DNA of 64,000 nt from Actinomadura hallensis (lineage in GTDB: Bacteria; Actinomycetota; Actinomycetes; Streptosporangiales; Streptosporangiaceae): NCBI RefSeq assembly GCF_006716765.1, contig NZ_VFPO01000001.1:6572001-6636000 (forward strand). The letters are read 5' to 3'. Positions 8,701-17,173 of the stretch are shown in pieces. The position numbers and the translations under genes were made by a program. Numbering within the stretch: position 1 is the stretch's first letter; each line of letters begins with the position of its first letter. Under the pieces are notes generated by a model. That model saw only the letters and a list, made by a program, of their open reading frames with translations, was not told the origin of the DNA and made no database searches.

Positions 8701-11211
8701 GTGACGGACGTGACCACAGAGAGCGGCTACCCGGGCGAACGGATAGAGCCGGTCGACATCCAGGTCGAGATGCAGAAGAGCTATCTCGACTACGCGATGT
8801 CGGTCATCGTCGCCCGTGCGCTGCCCGAGGTGCGCGACGGGCTCAAGCCCGTCCACCGCCGCGTTCTGTACGCGATGTACGACGGCGGGTACCGCCCCGA
8901 CCGCGGGTACTTCAAGTGCGCCCGCGTCGTCGGCGACGTCATGGGGAACTACCACCCGCACGGCGACTCCGCCATCTACGACGCCCTCGTCCGGCTGGCG
9001 CAGCCGTGGTCGATGCGGTACCCCCTGGTCGACGGCAACGGCAACTTCGGTTCGCGCGGCAACGACCCCGCCGCGGCCATGCGGTACACCGAGTGCCGCA
9101 TGGCGCCGCTGGCGATGGAGCTGCTGCGCGACATCGACAAGGAGACCGTCGACTTCTCCCCCAACTACGACGGCCGTTCGCAGGAGCCGGACGTCCTGCC
9201 GTCGCGGTACCCGAACCTGCTGGTCAACGGGTCCGCCGGCATCGCCGTCGGGATGGCGACGAACATCCCGCCGCACAACCTGCGGGAGGTCGCCGAAGGC
9301 GTCAAGTGGTACCTGGAGAACTACGGCGCCTCCGACGAGGAGCTGCTCGACGCGCTCATGGAGCGCATCAAGGGCCCCGACTTCCCGACCGCCGGGCTGA
9401 TCGTCGGCCGCAAGGGCATCGAGGACGCGTACCGCACCGGCCGCGGGTCCATCACGATGCGGGCCGTCGTGGACATCGAGGAGATCCAGGGCCGCACCTG
9501 CCTCGTCGTGACCGAGCTGCCCTACCAGGTCAACCCCGACAACCTCGCCCTCAAGATCGCCGACCTGGTGAAGGACGGCAAGCTCGACGGCATCGCCGAC
9601 GTCCGCGACGAGACGTCCGGGCGGACGGGGCAGCGCCTCGTGATCGTGCTGAAGCGCGACGCCGTCGCCAAGATCGTCCTGAACAACCTGTACAAGCACA
9701 CCCAGCTGCAGGAGACGTTCGGCGCGAACATGCTCGCGCTGGTCGACGGCGTGCCCCGCACCCTGCGCCTCGACCAGTTCGTCCGGCACTGGGTCGCCCA
9801 CCAGGTCGACGTCATCGTCCGCCGCACCCGGTTCCTGCTCCGCAAGGCCGAGGAGCGCGCCCACATCCTCCGCGCCCTCCTGAAGGCGCTCGACCGGATC
9901 GACGAGGTCATCGCGCTGATCCGCCGCTCGCCGTCCGCGCAGGAGGCGCAGCAGGGCCTGATGGGCCTGCTGGAGATCGACGAGATCCAGGCGCAGGCGA
10001 TCCTCGACATGCAGCTGCGCAAGCTCGCCGCGCTGGAGCGCCAGCAGATCACCGACGAGTACGACAAGCTCATGGCGGAGATCGCCGACTACAACGACAT
10101 CCTGGCCTCGCCCGCGCGGCAGCGCCAGATCGTCGGCGACGAGCTCACCCCCATCGTCGAGAAGTACGGCGACGACCGGCGCACCGAGATCGTCCCGTTC
10201 GACGGGGACGTGTCGTACGAGGACCTCATCGCCGAAGAGGACATCGTCGTCACCATCACCCGCGGCGGCTACGCCAAGCGCACCAGGACCGACCAGTACC
10301 GGGCGCAGCGGCGCGGCGGCAAGGGCGTGCGCGGCGCGCAGCTCAAGCAGGACGACATCGTCGACCAGTTCTTCGTCACCACGACGCACCACTGGATCCT
10401 GTTCTTCACCAACAAGGGCCGCGTGTACCGCGCCAAGGCGTACGAGCTGCCCGACGCGGGCCGCGACTCGCGCGGCCAGCACGTCGCGAACCTGCTGGCC
10501 TTCCAGCCGGACGAGCACATCGCCCAGGTCATGGACCTGCGCGACTACGACGTCGCGCCCTACCTCGTCCTCGGCACCAAGAAGGGCCGCGTCAAGAAGA
10601 CCGCCCTGCGCGACTTCGACTCGCCCCGCACCGGCGGCATCATCGCCATAAACCTGGTCGGCGACGACGAGGTGATCGCCGCCCGGCTCGTGTCGGCCGA
10701 CGACGACCTGCTGATGGTGTCCACCGGCGCGCAGGCGATCCGGTTCCACGCCGACGACGAGTCGCTGCGGCCGATGGGACGCGCCACGTCCGGTGTCATC
10801 GGCATGCGCTTCGACGAGGACCACGAGGTCCTCAACATGCTGGTCGTGCAGAACGGGCACCAGGACGTCCTGGTCGCCACCGAGGGCGGCTACGCCAAGC
10901 GGACCCCCATCGACCAGTACCCGGTTCAGGGACGTGGGGGTAAGGGCGTCCTCACCGCTAAGATCGTGGAATCGCGGGGAACGTTGGTAGGGGCACTGAT
11001 GGTGGGCCCCGACGACGAGGTGTTCGCGATGACGTCGAACGGCGGCGTCATCCGCACCACCGCCGCGGAGATCAAGCAGTCCGGCAGGCAGACGATGGGC
11101 GTCCGGCTGATGAACCTCGCGGACGGTGACAGCGTGGTGGCCATCGCCAGGAACGTAGAGTCTCTGGTGGACTCAGACGACGTCGAGGAGAGCGACGACG
11201 ATGGCGAGTGA
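8701..11211 (+). CDS. gyrA: DNA gyrase subunit A
   Basis: Breakage-reunion subunit of gyrase, 836 residues. The quinolone-resistance-determining region reads HPHGDSAIYDALVR with Ser90 and Asp94, the susceptible-type residues. The catalytic Tyr is Tyr129 (MRYTECR). The C-terminal beta-pinwheel contains the GyrA box QRRGGKG, which is needed for DNA wrapping and supports a true gyrase over topoisomerase IV. The GTG at 8701 agrees with family starts. It lies downstream of gyrB, probably co-transcribed. Confidence 0.97.
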   Translation: MTDVTTESGYPGERIEPVDIQVEMQKSYLDYAMSVIVARALPEVRDGLKPVHRRVLYAMYDGGYRPDRGYFKCARVVGDVMGNYHPHGDSAIYDALVRLAQPWSMRYPLVDGNGNFGSRGNDPAAAMRYTECRMAPLAMELLRDIDKETVDFSPNYDGRSQEPDVLPSRYPNLLVNGSAGIAVGMATNIPPHNLREVAEGVKWYLENYGASDEELLDALMERIKGPDFPTAGLIVGRKGIEDAYRTGRGSITMRAVVDIEEIQGRTCLVVTELPYQVNPDNLALKIADLVKDGKLDGIADVRDETSGRTGQRLVIVLKRDAVAKIVLNNLYKHTQLQETFGANMLALVDGVPRTLRLDQFVRHWVAHQVDVIVRRTRFLLRKAEERAHILRALLKALDRIDEVIALIRRSPSAQEAQQGLMGLLEIDEIQAQAILDMQLRKLAALERQQITDEYDKLMAEIADYNDILASPARQRQIVGDELTPIVEKYGDDRRTEIVPFDGDVSYEDLIAEEDIVVTITRGGYAKRTRTDQYRAQRRGGKGVRGAQLKQDDIVDQFFVTTTHHWILFFTNKGRVYRAKAYELPDAGRDSRGQHVANLLAFQPDEHIAQVMDLRDYDVAPYLVLGTKKGRVKKTALRDFDSPRTGGIIAINLVGDDEVIAARLVSADDDLLMVSTGAQAIRFHADDESLRPMGRATSGVIGMRFDEDHEVLNMLVVQNGHQDVLVATEGGYAKRTPIDQYPVQGRGGKGVLTAKIVESRGTLVGALMVGPDDEVFAMTSNGGVIRTTAAEIKQSGRQTMGVRLMNLADGDSVVAIARNVESLVDSDDVEESDDDGE

Positions 11212-11259
11212 CGCGCCCCGTCCAGTCCTCGGCACCCAGCCGACAGGCCAGGAGGACAC

Positions 11260-12339
11260 GTGAGCACCGAGCCCGGCAAGACACAGGGCGGGCCCGGCGC
11301 CGACGAGCCCGGTGACGGGCCCGGCGCGGACGGCTCGGGCACCGGACGCTCCGGCGGGAAACCCGCGGCCAAGCCCGGGAAGAAGCCGGGCGCCAAGGCC
11401 ACGAAGAGCAGCACGGTGGCCACCGCGTCCGCCAAGCCGAGCCGGGACGAGACGACCGTCGAGATCGGCTCCGCCGACGGCAAGGCCGACGCCCCCGCCG
11501 CGGAGGCGGAGCCGAAGGCCGCCGCGGAGGAGACCCGTGTCGACCTGGCCTCCCTCAAGGACGAGCCGTCGTCCTCACCGGAGATCGCCCCGGTGAAGGA
11601 CACCACCGAACCGCCGTCCAAGGGCAAGGACGCCGAGCCCGCGGGTTCGGCGTCCGAGAAGAAGGGCGCCGCCTCGTCCTCCGGCCCGGCGGGCTGGGCC
11701 AAACCCGCCGAGCCGTCCGGATCGGTCTCGACAGAACGTACGCAGCAGGCCGCCAAGCCGTTCAACGCGGACGCCGCGTCGCAGCCGGCGGGGGCCGCGT
11801 CCCAGGCCGCGGGCAACTCGTCCACGGCCGGCGGCAAGGCGACGTCGACCAAGCCGAACCGGCCGAGCTTCGCCAAGACGGTGCTGAAGGACCGCACGTC
11901 CACGTCGTCGGCGACCACCGCCTCGGGCAAGCCGGCGGACGGGAAGCCGGCGGACGGGAAGCCGGCGCGGAAGGCGCAGCTTCAGCTGGCCCGGCTCGAA
12001 CCGTGGTCGGTGATGAAGTTCAGCTTTGTCATGTCGGTCGTCTGCTTCGTCGTCCTCCTGGTCGCCGTCATCGTCCTGTACGCGATCCTGTCCGCCCTGG
12101 GCGTGTTCGACGCCCTCAGCGACACGATCAACAGCCTCACCCGGGAGCAGGGCGAGACGACGGGGGCCGTGGACGCCGGAAGCTGGTTCTCCTTCTTCCG
12201 CATCTTCGGCTACACCGTCCTGGTCGGCGCGTTGAACGTCCTGCTCATCACCGCCCTGGCCACGGTCGGGTCCGTGATCTACAACCTGGCCGCCGACCTC
12301 GTCGGCGGCGTCGAGGTGACCCTCAAGGAGGCCGAGTAA
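11260..12339 (+). CDS. DUF3566 transmembrane protein
   Basis: A 359-residue protein. A long Ala/Lys/Pro/Ser-rich cytoplasmic tail (about 1-240) precedes a C-terminal DUF3566 domain. That domain has a transmembrane helix at about residues 253-277 (VMSVVCFVVLLVAVIVLYAI) and a second at about 315-340. This family follows gyrA throughout Actinobacteria (Rv0007 position). Its role is not established. The GTG at 11260 is preceded by GGAGG. An 18-bp tandem repeat encoding SGKPADGKPADGKPA lies near residue 225. Confidence 0.9.
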   Translation: MSTEPGKTQGGPGADEPGDGPGADGSGTGRSGGKPAAKPGKKPGAKATKSSTVATASAKPSRDETTVEIGSADGKADAPAAEAEPKAAAEETRVDLASLKDEPSSSPEIAPVKDTTEPPSKGKDAEPAGSASEKKGAASSSGPAGWAKPAEPSGSVSTERTQQAAKPFNADAASQPAGAASQAAGNSSTAGGKATSTKPNRPSFAKTVLKDRTSTSSATTASGKPADGKPADGKPARKAQLQLARLEPWSVMKFSFVMSVVCFVVLLVAVIVLYAILSALGVFDALSDTINSLTREQGETTGAVDAGSWFSFFRIFGYTVLVGALNVLLITALATVGSVIYNLAADLVGGVEVTLKEAE

Positions 12340-12406
12340 TCGATTTCCGGTTGCCCCTCCAGATGGGGTAACCTCTCGTTGCGCCGTCCAACCGGCGGCA
12401 CAACCC

Positions 12407-12480
12407 GGGCCTATAGCTCAGTCGGTTAGAGCGCATCCCTGATAAGGATGAGGCCGGTGGTTCAAGTCCACCTAGGCCCA
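12407..12480 (+). tRNA. tRNA-Ile (GAT)
   Basis: Acceptor arms GGGCCTA and TAGGCCC pair and the discriminator is A. The anticodon loop (CTGATAA) gives GAT. The T arm is GGTGGTTCAAGTCCACC. A CCA follows directly at 12481-12483. The position after gyrA and DUF3566 is conserved. Confidence 0.97.
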
Positions 12481-12489
12481 CCAGCTCAG

Positions 12490-12520
12490 AGCCCCCACCG
12501 GGCGACCGGTGGGGGCTTTT
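12490..12520 (+). terminator. Rho-independent terminator after tRNA-Ile
   Basis: CCCCCACCGG and CCGGTGGGGG form a 10-bp stem with a short loop, followed by CTTTT. It lies 10 bases after the tRNA. Confidence 0.9.
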
Positions 12521-13507
12521 GACATCGATGGTGGCAGCAACCGACCCCGAGCGGGTCTCTGCCAGGCGGCTCCTGCCCGAGCCCGCCGTCTAGGAGGCCG
12601 GACGGGGGGCGGTAGTCAGCGCGCTTCGACTTCCGGTCAGCTGCGGCCTGCCGCCGGTACCGCCCCGGCACGACCGCTTCCGCGTCTGGTGCCTACCCGG
12701 CCGGTGCGGCACGGCCGCCCGGGATACTGCGGGAGGAAGGGGCGTCCTCGACCTTGCCCGCTTGCCCCGGGGGGCGACGCCGTCACCAGGTATCGGCTGC
12801 CCTGCGGGCCGCTGTCGAGGACGAGACTCTGCCGCCGCGCCGCCGCGCCGGCTACCGCAGGCCCCGGCAGGGGACGACTGGTTTGCCTCCCGCGCCGACG
12901 CTCACCTGGACGCCGAGCGCGGCGACTGCCGCAGGCAGATCTCCTGTGCGCAGCGGCAGACGTACCGAGAGCGGCACTTGCGTAGTGCTCGAGCAGCATG
13001 GTGGCGTGGCGCCGCGCTGACAGGCCCATTGCCCGGTCGACTTCTCCAAGGGCCCTGACGAGTACGGCCGTGGTGTCTACACCTGAGCGCACGAGCGAGC
13101 GCACCGATGTTTAGGCCGACTTCCTCAGCGTCGCGTACGCGGACGGGCCGTATTCCTGCGCCCGCTCAGTTCCGCTTCGCGGATGTGCGCCCGAGGAAGA
13201 CGAAGGCACGCAGGGAGACTGACGAAACGCGGGCACATCGTCGTCGCGAAAAAGCGAGGCGCTCGCGAGGGGTGGTGGGCGGCCGGTGGGTCGGAAGAGG
13301 CGCCGGACAAGGACCGGCAACTCCCTGAGGCCACGGCCGGCATCGGTTTGCGTCCTGGTAACGCCCTGCCTTTCGGACGCCGGTGGGCTTGGAGGCGAGT
13401 CCCGGGGGAGCCTCGGGAATTCAGCCGTAAGGCGCGGAAGTTCGGCGCCCATTGCCGCCGCGAACCTCGTCGGACGGTGGTGACGTCGACACGGGCTCGA
13501 CCGAAGG
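12521..13507. other. Gene-poor interval, no supported gene
   Basis: About 1 kb with no convincing coding sequence. Frames such as 12637-13104 and 13111-13515 on the minus strand lack recognisable domains, good starts and conserved-looking composition. It may be decayed sequence. Confidence 0.5.
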
Positions 13508-15201
13508 TTCTCCACAGGCTGTGGATAAAGGTGGGGTCAGGCCGGTTCTTTCGTCAGGGTCAGGTCGAACTCCGCGTGCCGGAACGGAACCTGGACGCCG
13601 TGGCGCGCGGCCGCCTCCTCGTCCGTCGACCTGGCGAAGTCGGCGATGAGGCTCTGCTTGACCGCGAAAACCGCGTCGGAGTCAAGGTAGGGGCTTCCCG
13701 CGACGAAGACGTGCGTCGTCAACGGAGTGTGGCCCTCAGCCTGAACGATGAAGTGAATGTGGGCGGGGCGGTACGGGTGGCGTCCGGTCGCCTCCAGCAG
13801 ACGGCCGACCGGACCGTCTGTGGGAATCGGGTAATGGCTGGGGACAACGGTCCGGAAACGGAAACGTCCCTCGGCGTCGGTGTGGAAAAGTCCGCGGCCG
13901 TTGCCGGACGGCTGAACGCCGGGCTGCTGAACGTCGTAGAACCCGTGCTCGTTGCACTGCCACACGTCGACTTCGGCGTCGGGCAATGGCGTGCCGTCGG
14001 CGCTGAGGACGCGTCCGGAAACCACGCACGGCTCTGCTTCGCCCACGAGATCGATGCTGTCGCCGAGCGCGCGCGGGGGCGATTCGACCATGTGGAACGG
14101 CCCCAGAACAGTGCTCTCTGTGCCGCCCTCGCGTTCGTTCAGGGCCTCTACCAGCATTGATACGCCCAGGACGTCCGAGAGCAGTACGAACTCCTGGCGG
14201 GTGTCGCTGCATGCCTGGCCGACCGCTGTGAGGAACTGGATCGCCCGCTCCCACTCCTCGACGGATGGCCGGGTCTCGCGGACGAAGGCGTGCAGGTGGC
14301 GCGTGAGGGCGGTCAGGACTTCCTGGAGGCGCGGGTCCGTGGTGTTGCGGAAACTGTCCTGGACGGCCTGGGTGGCGGTGTGCTCGTTGAAGTCCACGAG
14401 ATGCCTCCTATCCACAAGTTGTGGATAACTTCTCCCCGGGAAGGGTTGTGCCACCTCAGGCTCGGTTCGGATGCCTGAGAACGCAGCGCGTCGATGGGCG
14501 ACTCACGATGGTGCGAAGCGGGTGCCGGATGTCGAGGTCGCTGTCGGACGTCACACCCCCATCATCCTCTCCCGGCGTGGTCTTCGCATGGCCGACGACC
14601 CGTCGATCTTGCACTGTTGCACGGCGTTCCCACTCGCTGGACGTTGCGTGGCCGCCTGAGGGGACTGGCCTGCCGATGACTGCTGCGGTCGCGGCTCCCG
14701 CGCCATGGAGATCTGCTCGCGCACGTCGTGATCACCATGGCGCGGTTCGCGGCGGCCAGGGCGTGGGCGGCCTGGGGACCGGCTGGGGATTTCCGGTGTA
14801 CGACGCTGTCCACCGGGTCTGCTCACGTGTGGAAGAAATCCGTGCACAGGCTGTGAACGGGGTGTGGGCGACACTCCGTCGAAGTCGCCGTCATGCCTGG
14901 TCAGGCACTTTTCCACGACGTGGACAACCGGTCGGCGGGGTTGGGGGCAAGCTGGGGAAGAATGGTGGACCTCGCGGCCGGTCGCCGTACCCAGGGTGTG
15001 TACAAGAGTTATCCACAGGTTGTGGATTCTGTGCACGGCCGTACGGCCGCGTGGATGCTGGAGGGGTCGGGCGCCAGAGTGGCGCCCGAACCGCGGAAGA
15101 CCTTGTTGTCCTGGGGATCTTCCTGTGGGCGCGGCCTCCTGGAATGCCTGGCCACAGGCCCCGGAGGGTGTGTGCGGAGGATGTTCACATCCTGTGGATA
15201 A
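13508..15201. promoter_or_regulatory. Cluster of consensus DnaA boxes outside oriC
   Basis: Exact TTATCCACA boxes (either strand) lie at 13520-13528, 14420-14428, 15009-15017 and 15193-15201. Near-matches lie at 13508, 14408, 14909, 14919 and 15021. Several form head-to-head pairs: 13508 with 13520, 14408 with 14420, and 15009 with 15021. The cluster surrounds the dioxygenase gene and fills the following gap (14398-15404), in which no gene is supported. These boxes match consensus better than those in oriC. A DnaA-titrating or reactivating locus is possible; no function is shown. Confidence 0.6.
13537..14397 (-). CDS. Intradiol ring-cleavage dioxygenase (catechol/hydroxyquinol 1,2-dioxygenase type)
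   Basis: A non-haem Fe(III) enzyme that opens catechol-type rings between the two hydroxyls. Expected ligands are visible: Tyr in NEHGFYDVQ, Tyr in PSHYPIPTDG, and two His in RPAHIHF. The N-terminal helical dimerisation domain (residues 1-95) is present and the length, 286, fits the family. RPAHIHF and YPIPTDGPVG resemble hydroxyquinol 1,2-dioxygenases, but the substrate is not certain. The GTG at 14397 has a GGAGG site six bases upstream. No other aromatic catabolism gene is adjacent, so it looks like an isolated acquisition. A DnaA-box pair lies immediately upstream. Confidence 0.88.
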   Translation of the reverse strand: MDFNEHTATQAVQDSFRNTTDPRLQEVLTALTRHLHAFVRETRPSVEEWERAIQFLTAVGQACSDTRQEFVLLSDVLGVSMLVEALNEREGGTESTVLGPFHMVESPPRALGDSIDLVGEAEPCVVSGRVLSADGTPLPDAEVDVWQCNEHGFYDVQQPGVQPSGNGRGLFHTDAEGRFRFRTVVPSHYPIPTDGPVGRLLEATGRHPYRPAHIHFIVQAEGHTPLTTHVFVAGSPYLDSDAVFAVKQSLIADFARSTDEEAAARHGVQVPFRHAEFDLTLTKEPA

Positions 15202-15404
15202 CTTGCCCGGGCGTGGAGGGGACAAGGTTCGCGGCGCGGGATGAGGGAGGTGAAGTTTCCTGTTGGCCTGTACATGGACCGCGCCATCCAGCTGAATGAC
15301 GGCATGAGGCCGAACGCCGCGTCGCACGCGACGGCGCGCCGGTGGACGCGCGTACGATGGCCTGGGGCCGGCGGCCCCAGCCGTACGGCCGGCCCCCCGA
15401 CCTG

Positions 15405-15418
15405 CGAACACCAGTTCG
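15405..15418 (+). promoter_or_regulatory. LexA-type SOS box
   Basis: CGAACACCAGTTCG is a perfect CGAAC-N4-GTTCG palindrome, the Gram-positive/actinobacterial LexA operator form. It lies 22 bases before the start at 15440 and would overlap the -35 of the -10 TACGCT at 15428-15433. Confidence 0.65.
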
Positions 15419-15439
15419 AATCAGTGCTACGCTCGCCGC

Positions 15440-15673
15440 ATGGGGCAGTTGCTGAACGAGCCGGTCCGGGCCGAGCACGACCCGGCCGGACGGCTCACCG
15501 CATACGAGTGGCGGGGGTCGCGCTACGCGGTCGACGAGGTGCTGAAGACCTACGGAACGGCGCAGGAGGGCCGGGTGTACCGGGTCCGGGTCACGGGCGC
15601 CGAAGGGGTCGCGGTCGCGGAGCTCGGCCGTGACCAGGACAACTGGCGGCTCCGGCACATCTTCTCCGCCTGA
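15440..15673 (+). CDS. Small DUF6504-like protein, probably SOS-regulated
   Basis: A 77-residue protein with a compact all-beta appearance (YEWRGSRYAVDEVLKTYG, then RVRVTGAEGVAVAELGRDQDNWRL). It resembles the DUF6504 family, whose members I recall near translesion polymerase genes in actinomycetes; this is moderate recognition only. TACGCT ends six bases before the ATG, so the transcript is probably leaderless. The LexA-type box upstream suggests DNA-damage induction. No mutagenesis polymerase is encoded nearby. The AraC gene overlaps its 3' end. Confidence 0.7.
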   Translation: MGQLLNEPVRAEHDPAGRLTAYEWRGSRYAVDEVLKTYGTAQEGRVYRVRVTGAEGVAVAELGRDQDNWRLRHIFSA

Positions 15674-16547
15674 CGTCCCGCGCGACTCCGGCGACCGGAC
15701 GCTGTGGACGCGGGTCGACGGCATCCAGGGGACGCCGCTCGACCTGCTGACGGCCAGGATCGGCCGCCGGCACTACGCGCCGCACATCCACGACGAGTAC
15801 GCGATCGGCGTCACCGTCGAGGGCGTGGAGACGATGCGCTACCGCGGCGAGAAGGTCCTGTCCGGCCCCGGCAGCGTGGTCGTGGTCGAGCCGGGAGAGG
15901 CGCACACCGGAGGTCCGGCCCGGCCCGAGGGCTTCGCCTACCTGTGCCTCTACCCGAACGCCGAACTGCTGGACGCCGTGATGACGTCCGAGGACGGGCG
16001 GACGCGGCCACGGCCGCACTTCCGCGACGCGATCATCGAGGATCGGCAGCTCGGTGAGGCGCTGCGGCTCGCGCACCGCGCCCTGCGCCACGGCGAAGAC
16101 CCGCTGGAGAGCGAGTCGCGTCTGCTCAGCGCCCTCGGCACGCTGGTGGCCCGGCACGCCGGCCCGGCTCCACCACCCGTCTTCGGCGGCCGCAGAACCG
16201 ATGCCCAGCGGATCGCGCGCGCCGTCGCGGAACGCCTGTCCGACGAACTGACCACCCCGCCGACCCTCACGGAGGTCGCCGCCGACCTGGAGCTCTCGCG
16301 GTACCAGTTGCTGCGCGCCTTCCGCGACGCCGTCGGGATGCCGCCGTACGCGTGGCTCGCCCAGCACCGCGTGACGCGGGCCCGCACCCTGCTGGAGGCG
16401 GGGCACCGTCCCGCGGAGGCCGCGGCCCTCGTCGGCTTCGCGGACCAGGCGCACCTGACGCGGTGGTTCCGCCGGGTCGTGGGCGTCACGCCCGGCGCTT
16501 ACCGCAACAGCGTTCAAGACGGCATGGCCCGCCGTATCGCATCCTGA
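15630..16547 (+). CDS. AraC-family transcriptional regulator
   Basis: A 305-residue regulator. An N-terminal cupin sensor (about 40-115, HYAPHIHDEYAIGVTVEG and SVVVVEPGEAH) is followed by a C-terminal pair of helix-turn-helices (about 205-295, including FADQAHLTRWFRRVVGVTPGAYR). The family usually controls nearby transport or metabolic genes; the EamA exporter downstream is a plausible target. No ribosome-binding site is clear. The GTG at 15630 overlaps the preceding gene by 44 bases, so a later start is possible. Confidence 0.88.
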   Translation: MTRTTGGSGTSSPPDVPRDSGDRTLWTRVDGIQGTPLDLLTARIGRRHYAPHIHDEYAIGVTVEGVETMRYRGEKVLSGPGSVVVVEPGEAHTGGPARPEGFAYLCLYPNAELLDAVMTSEDGRTRPRPHFRDAIIEDRQLGEALRLAHRALRHGEDPLESESRLLSALGTLVARHAGPAPPPVFGGRRTDAQRIARAVAERLSDELTTPPTLTEVAADLELSRYQLLRAFRDAVGMPPYAWLAQHRVTRARTLLEAGHRPAEAAALVGFADQAHLTRWFRRVVGVTPGAYRNSVQDGMARRIAS

Positions 16548-16719
16548 ACAGGTCGCCGGGGCGCACGTCCCGGCCGCCGCACCGTCCTCCGGGTGCACGT
16601 TCTGGCCATCACATGGTCGTCCGGGTGCGCCAGCCGCGGCGATGTGGCGGACAAACGGGCCACGGGTCCACCAGGCGCGGCCCGCGCACCTGCGGACCGC
16701 CCAGCAAGGCGCTGGCAGG

Positions 16720-17035
16720 GCGGTCCGATGAGGGCGCGCTGGCGGGACGGTCCCGTCCGTGTGTCGGTCGGGCTGTCCGGACGCAAACCGGCGGGGCTGT
16801 CCGGCACCTGCGTCGGCGGGCGGCCGCACCTGGAGGGCGTCCGGCACGCGCGTCGGGCGAACCGTCCGGTCGGAACATCGGCCGGGCCGTTCGGTCGGAA
16901 CGTCGGCCGGGTTGTCCGGCACGCGCGCGGGCGGGCTGACCGGCACCTGCGTCGGGCGGGTCGTCTGGCAGGCGCGCGGGCGGGCGGTCCGGCATCCGCG
17001 CTGGTGGGGCGTCCGAACGTGCGCTGGTGGGGCCG
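16720..17035. repeat. Degenerate 24-25-bp tandem repeat array
   Basis: About a dozen imperfect units follow the pattern GTCCGGCAC-n-GCG-nn-GGCGGGC. Clear copies are near 16799, 16840, 16863, 16888, 16914, 16938, 16962, 16986 and 17010. The array fills most of the 626-bp gap between the AraC regulator and the EamA gene. Open frames through it are repeat artefacts with no recognisable domain; 16548-16720 holds nothing else visible. Confidence 0.7.
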
Positions 17036-17173
17036 GGTCGGTGGTCGTCGGTCTGGGAGGAGGGAGGTACCGGCGGCGCGCGGGTGCCTTCTGCGGGCCG
17101 ACCCCCGGGTCCGGCGGCCGGGCGTGGGGGCGGGCTGCGCTATGTCTGTGCTTCGGGTCGAACGGAGGTCGGG

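Noticed and set aside
6510..8717. 735-aa minus-strand open frame opposite gyrB
   Set aside because: A codon-bias shadow of gyrB in high-GC DNA. It has a repetitive Leu/Val/Arg/Asp composition with no domain.
8572..10860. 762-aa minus-strand open frame opposite gyrA
   Set aside because: Shadow of gyrA; no recognisable motifs and no start context.
12637..13104. 155-aa minus-strand open frame in the gene-poor gap
   Set aside because: Arg/Ala/Gly-rich with no domain, no conserved start and overlapping frames on the other strand.
14551..15411. 286-aa minus-strand frame and 292-aa plus-strand frame (14421-15299)
   Set aside because: Both cross the DnaA-box-rich gap with no recognisable protein sequence.
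16720..17035. Possible CRISPR array
   Set aside because: The units are contiguous and degenerate with no unique spacers, and no cas genes are present in the window.
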